A stretch of 64,000 bases of DNA from Lunularia cruciata (Eukaryota > Streptophyta > Marchantiopsida > Lunulariales > Lunulariaceae). The DNA is taken from the NCBI GenBank assembly GCA_948567375.1, contig OX419757.1, positions 38,130,001-38,194,000 on the forward strand. Reading direction: 5' to 3'. Made by a program: the position numbers and the translations under genes. The notes beneath the pieces were generated by a model. It was not told the origin of the DNA. It saw nothing but the letters and a program-made list of their open reading frames with translations, and did not search any database. Shown piece by piece: positions 61,070 through 64,000 of the stretch. How positions within the stretch are numbered: position 1 is the first letter of the stretch; each line of letters begins with the position of its first letter.

Positions 61070-62041
61070 ACCACACTCATTGCTTGGCAGTACCTAGTAG
61101 AGGGGATATGCCTATTGGAGTTGTTTGGTGGGATCAGCACCGGACTAGCTGCGGTGTTACAGGCGGGTATCCGAGTACAGAGGTACTTGTATGTAGAGAG
61201 AGATGAGACTGCTAGGCGAGTCTTTCTACATCATGTGGCACACTTGGCCTATCGGTATCCGGAGTTATTACCGATGTCAGCAGTCAGAGGTTACCAGAAG
61301 GCCTTACCAAGAGACATTTACTTACTGGGGGCGCATGACCTAGAGAGACATGGGCCTGTTCACTTGGTGATTTTTGGATGGCCATGTCAGGGACATACAC
61401 GTGCGGGCCGCGGTTTGGGTCTTCAGGATCCTCATTCTGGTGTGTTTTGGGAGATGTTACGGATACTACGACATCTCCAGGTTCATCAGTTTGTTTCTCC
61501 AGCTTACCTTTTGGAGAACGTTCCATTGATGGGTGATTCTCGCACTAGAGTGGTGGCGAGTACACATCAGGTCCATTCTTGGATAGGACCTGCTGTATTG
61601 TTAGATGCAGCCAGAGTGGGATCACGGGCTCATCGTCTTTGTCTTTGGTGGACGAACCTTTTACCCAAAGAGGTTCTACAGCGTAGTTATGATGGGATTC
61701 AGCAACTAGACCACATTCTTGTTGATGATATCTTGGATGCTGGACGTCAGTCTCAGACAGTGGTAGTGGCTGATAGGTCACCTATGGCAGTGGTGAACCT
61801 AGTTGGACAGCCTAGAGCTACATTTCCCACACTCATGAGTTTCCCAAGCTCTCATGCTTTTCGAGAGGGAGGACCTGGACTTGTTTGGGACTCACAGTTA
61901 CAGTAGTTGGTGGAGCCCAATGCTGATGAGAGAGAGCGAGCGATGGGTTTTCGCACCGATATTACTGTTGTTCCAGTAGTGTCAGAGGCATCTAGGCGTC
62001 AGGTGTTAGGTCAGGCTATGGACCTGAACTGTTTGACCTAG
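61070..62041 (+). CDS. DNMT3-like C5-cytosine DNA methyltransferase domain within the Gypsy polyprotein
   Basis: It transfers methyl from S-adenosylmethionine to cytosine C5. Motif I is LELFGGISTG (61115-61144), motif II region YVERDETARR (about 61188-61217), motif IV VIFGWPCQGHTRAGRG with catalytic Cys (61385-61387), motif VI LLENVPLM with Glu (61514-61516), and motif VIII RVGSRAHRLCLWW (about 61613-61650). After a TAG at 61904 the same frame continues with ADERERAMGF and RRQVLGQAMDLN (to 62038), equivalent to the ERERVFGF and LLGRSWSVP ends of DNMT3. Motif order is unpermuted, unlike plant DRM enzymes. The SRAHR box and ERER segment point to DNMT3 over DNMT1/CMT; PCQ replaces the usual DNMT3 PCN. 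The region between motifs VIII and IX (target recognition) is short. It lies between protease and RT in the same frame, so it is expected as a Pol-processed protein. No chromatin-reading domain (PWWP, ADD) is seen. Confidence 0.92.
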
Positions 62042-62557
62042 ATTGTGAGCCTTGGTTTGGCAGAGCAGCGTAGGATGCGCTTGATAGGCATCACCACTCG
62101 GACACTTGTGAGCCCTATGCCTATCAAGATGATTCATGCACATGCTGGGGGCGATGGACCGAGTGGACATGGTATTCTTGAGACACATCCAGTAGCTACT
62201 AGGGAGAGTGGTCTACTTGGAGTCCATCCAGGTGAGCGTGGGCTACTTGGATTACACCCTTGGTCCACATGGGATGCAGCCAGAGGACGTATGGAGCTTG
62301 CAGCCAGAGTGGAGGGAGTTTTTCACACAGAGGTTGGGACCTCTAGTGGTCGGGAGCATGACACTATTGCTCCCAAGGGCCCAGTGTAGCAGCCAATCAG
62401 TACGTCTTCCACTCCTACTACAGTTACAGAGGATACTTGGGAGCCAGATCTTGGACCCAAGCTTACTGGAGAGGAAAGACGGAGGATTTGGAGGTTCTTG
62501 AGGAGTCACACGAGTTGTTTTGCCTTCAATATGAAGGATTTGGGTGCTCTGAAGTGA
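62042..62557 (+). CDS. Linker between methyltransferase and reverse transcriptase of element B
   Basis: Same frame, with TAG at 62387 and TGA at 62555. It has no known domain. A stretch of related units, ESGLLGVHPGERGLLGLHP (62209-62265), reflects a 27-bp imperfect duplication. The end (EERRRIWRFLRSHTSCFAF) resembles the segment that precedes Gypsy RT. Confidence 0.6.
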
Positions 62558-63424
62558 CCTGGTATACGGATTGAGCTGAGTAGCGACACACCAGTTTTCC
62601 GACGTCCTTATCGATATAGTGATATGGAGAGGACATTGATTCAGAGCCGGAGTAGTGACCTTTTTGAGGCTGGTTTGGTGGAGATTTCACATGGAGAGTA
62701 TGCATCAGCGACAGTGATGCCAGCCAAGAAGGATATGCATGGCAACTATACAGATAGGCGGATGTGTGGAGATTACCGTCCTATCAACCGACAGACCAGG
62801 GCTGATCGGTATGCCATGCCTACACCGGAGGAGATTTTTGATGCGATTGTGCATGCAAAGGTCTTCAGTACTTTGGATCTTCGAGCAGGATATCATCAGT
62901 TGCCGATTAGGGAGGAAGATAAGTCCAAGACAGCATTTTGGGCTATTGATCCTCACGGCAAGGATGTGTTATATTAGTGGAGGTTCTTACCATTTGGGTT
63001 AAAGAAAGCTCCTGCTGAGTTCCAGAGGGTCATGGATAGGATCCTAGCTGGATTGGATTTTGCTCGGTGCTATATTGATGACATTTTGGTTTATAGCACT
63101 ACTGTGGAGGAGCATGAGAGACAGTTGTTGGAGGTGTTTGAGAGGTTGAGATCTCATGGACTCAAACTACATCCTGGGAAGTGTAGGTTCTTCCACGAGC
63201 AGGTTGAGTATTTGGGTCACACAATCTACCCCGGAGGACTTGGTGTCCAGCAGACCAAGGTGGAGGCTATTGCACGTATTCCTCGGCCTACGGATGTGAG
63301 TAGAGTGCAAGCATTCCTTGGGTTGGCGAACTTCTATCGCCGCTATGTTAGAGGATTTAGTGCCATTGCCAAGGCCTTGACAAAGCTGACCAAGCTTACA
63401 CAGGAGTGGTGTTGGGGAGATGAG
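62558..63424 (+). CDS. Reverse transcriptase of element B
   Basis: Gypsy RT landmarks in order: FRRPYRYSDME, MPAKKDMHGNYTDRRMCGDY, RPINRQTRADRYAMPTPEEI, FSTLDLRAGYHQL (catalytic Asp), WRFLPFGLKKAPAEFQRVMD and YIDDILVYS (catalytic Asp pair, 63071-63097). The thumb/connection follows with HPGKCRFF, YLGHTI and FLGLANFYRRYVRGFS. One TAG (62975) stands before WRFLPFGL where family members have a residue, and another (63425) ends the segment. Copies element RNA into DNA. Confidence 0.95.
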
Positions 63425-63427
63425 TAG

Positions 63428-64000
63428 GAGAGAGCTTTTGTAGAGCTCAAGGAGAGGTTGACATCTGCTCCTATTTTGAGGAGACCGATTAGGGGACGAC
63501 CATTTCAGGTTCACATTGATTGGAGTATGTTGGGGCTTGGAGCGGTGCTCACCCAACATGATGATGAGGAGAAGGAGTTTGTGGTGGCCTATGCTAGTCG
63601 CTCCAACAATTCAGCGGAGGCAAAGTATAGTTCATATGAGGGAGAGTGCTTGGCAGCAGTTTGGGCAGTAGCACATTTCCGATGTTACCTATTTGGTAAC
63701 CCCTTCACTCTCATCACTGATCATCAGCCGCTGAAGTGGTTGATGGAGTCCGACAAGCTTTCAGGGAAGCTTGCACGATGGGCTCTGATTTTATAGGAGT
63801 ATGATTTCACGGTTTTTCACAGACCTGGAGTGGTGAACCGTGATGCAGATGGGTTGAGTAGAAACCCATGTCCCAGCCAGCAGGATCAGACCGGAGCACG
63901 TTGGCATGGTGAGACAGATGAGGAGATGGTGCTAGGTTGGCATGCATCGGCCTTTCTGTGTATATTTGCAGAGACTTTGGTGGTATCTCTCTCAGTGCAT
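63428..64000 (+). CDS. RNase H of element B (continues past the window)
   Basis: PFQVHIDWSMLGLGAVLTQ gives the first acidic residue, VVAYASRSNNSAEAKYSSYEGECLAAVWAV the second, and LITDHQPLKWLM the third of the RNase H active site. After a TAG at 63794 the frame continues with EYDFTVFHRPGVVNRDADGLSR, the conserved RNase H end. No further stop occurs to position 64000. Integrase should follow. Confidence 0.93.

Larger units (their letters stand above)
58199..64000 (+). mobile_element. Ty3/Gypsy retrotransposon encoding a DNMT3-like DNA methyltransferase (element B, right end outside window)
   Basis: One frame is free of frameshifts from the ATG at 58199 to the window edge. Order: Gag, two CCHC-type knuckles, aspartic protease, C5-cytosine methyltransferase, reverse transcriptase, RNase H; integrase and 3' LTR would follow beyond 64000. 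RT and RNase H are of Gypsy type. Ten in-frame stops interrupt it: TAG at 59198, 60293, 61904, 62039, 62387, 62975, 63425, 63794 and TGA at 59225, 62555. No TAA occurs. The context fits loss of CAG or CGA codons by C-to-T change. Catalytic residues are otherwise kept in every domain, so this copy died recently or belongs to a family with active members. Confidence 0.93.

Noticed and set aside
61070-62041. Methyltransferase as a bacterial restriction-modification contaminant
   Set aside because: It is in frame within a Gypsy polyprotein and its SRAHR and ERER features are of DNMT3 type.
58199-64000. Stops in element B as programmed readthrough or as sites of RNA editing
   Set aside because: Ten stops spread through Gag, MTase, RT and RNase H are too many for readthrough. 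U-to-C editing that removes stops is known from plant organelles, not nuclear transcripts. Loss by C-to-T mutation is simpler.

Overview
The window is nuclear DNA of a land plant. It holds intron-bearing plant genes (Ku80, isoaspartyl peptidase), a plant PHT1 phosphate transporter, an MKP1-type phosphatase relic, Ty3/Gypsy and Ty1/Copia retrotransposons, long microsatellites and a plastid-like insertion. The short introns and a non-rearranged DNMT3-type methyltransferase (a family known from non-flowering plants and charophyte algae, absent from flowering plants) suggest a non-flowering lineage, possibly a bryophyte. That placement is inference.

Layout. (1) About 1-20 kb is old, CpG-poor repeat DNA. 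It contains a decayed Gypsy element of about 14.3 kb, with LTR-like ends at about 819-1861 and 13903-15102, a gag/PR/RT/RH/INT relic at about 1.9-8.1 kb, and an extra 5.7-kb broken coiled-coil region between integrase and the 3' LTR. More coiled-coil ORF debris (15.1-17.7 kb) and a Copia pol tail (19.2-19.8 kb) follow. (2) About 20-56 kb is the genic part. It carries an intact PHT1 gene (24.5-26.1 kb, +) and a four-exon isoaspartyl peptidase/L-asparaginase gene (29.6-32.1 kb, -) with a TATA box at 32.8 kb. It also carries a broken MKP1 relic (45.0-46.5 kb, +) and a near-complete Ku80 gene (49.0-53.9 kb, -), of which I resolved eleven coding exons; only a tiny first exon is missing. Intergenic stretches contain several imperfect tandem repeats and a set of perfect short hairpins with 4-6 nt loops. 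(3) About 56-64 kb holds a second, much better preserved Gypsy element that runs off the right edge.

The standout is this right-hand Gypsy. One reading frame runs from 58199 to the window end without a frameshift. It encodes Gag, two zinc knuckles, an aspartic protease, then a DNMT3-like C5-cytosine DNA methyltransferase (motifs I, IV with PCQ, VI with ENV, VIII, IX/X), then reverse transcriptase and RNase H. The frame is broken by ten stops, eight TAG and two TGA and no TAA. Each can be explained by a C-to-T change at CAG (a CHG site) or CGA (a CG site), the mark left by deamination of methylated cytosine. The element therefore encodes a DNA methyltransferase and also appears damaged by DNA methylation.

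The host genes are housekeeping: phosphate uptake, asparagine/isoaspartyl turnover, and double-strand-break repair. Nothing suggests that they form one pathway.
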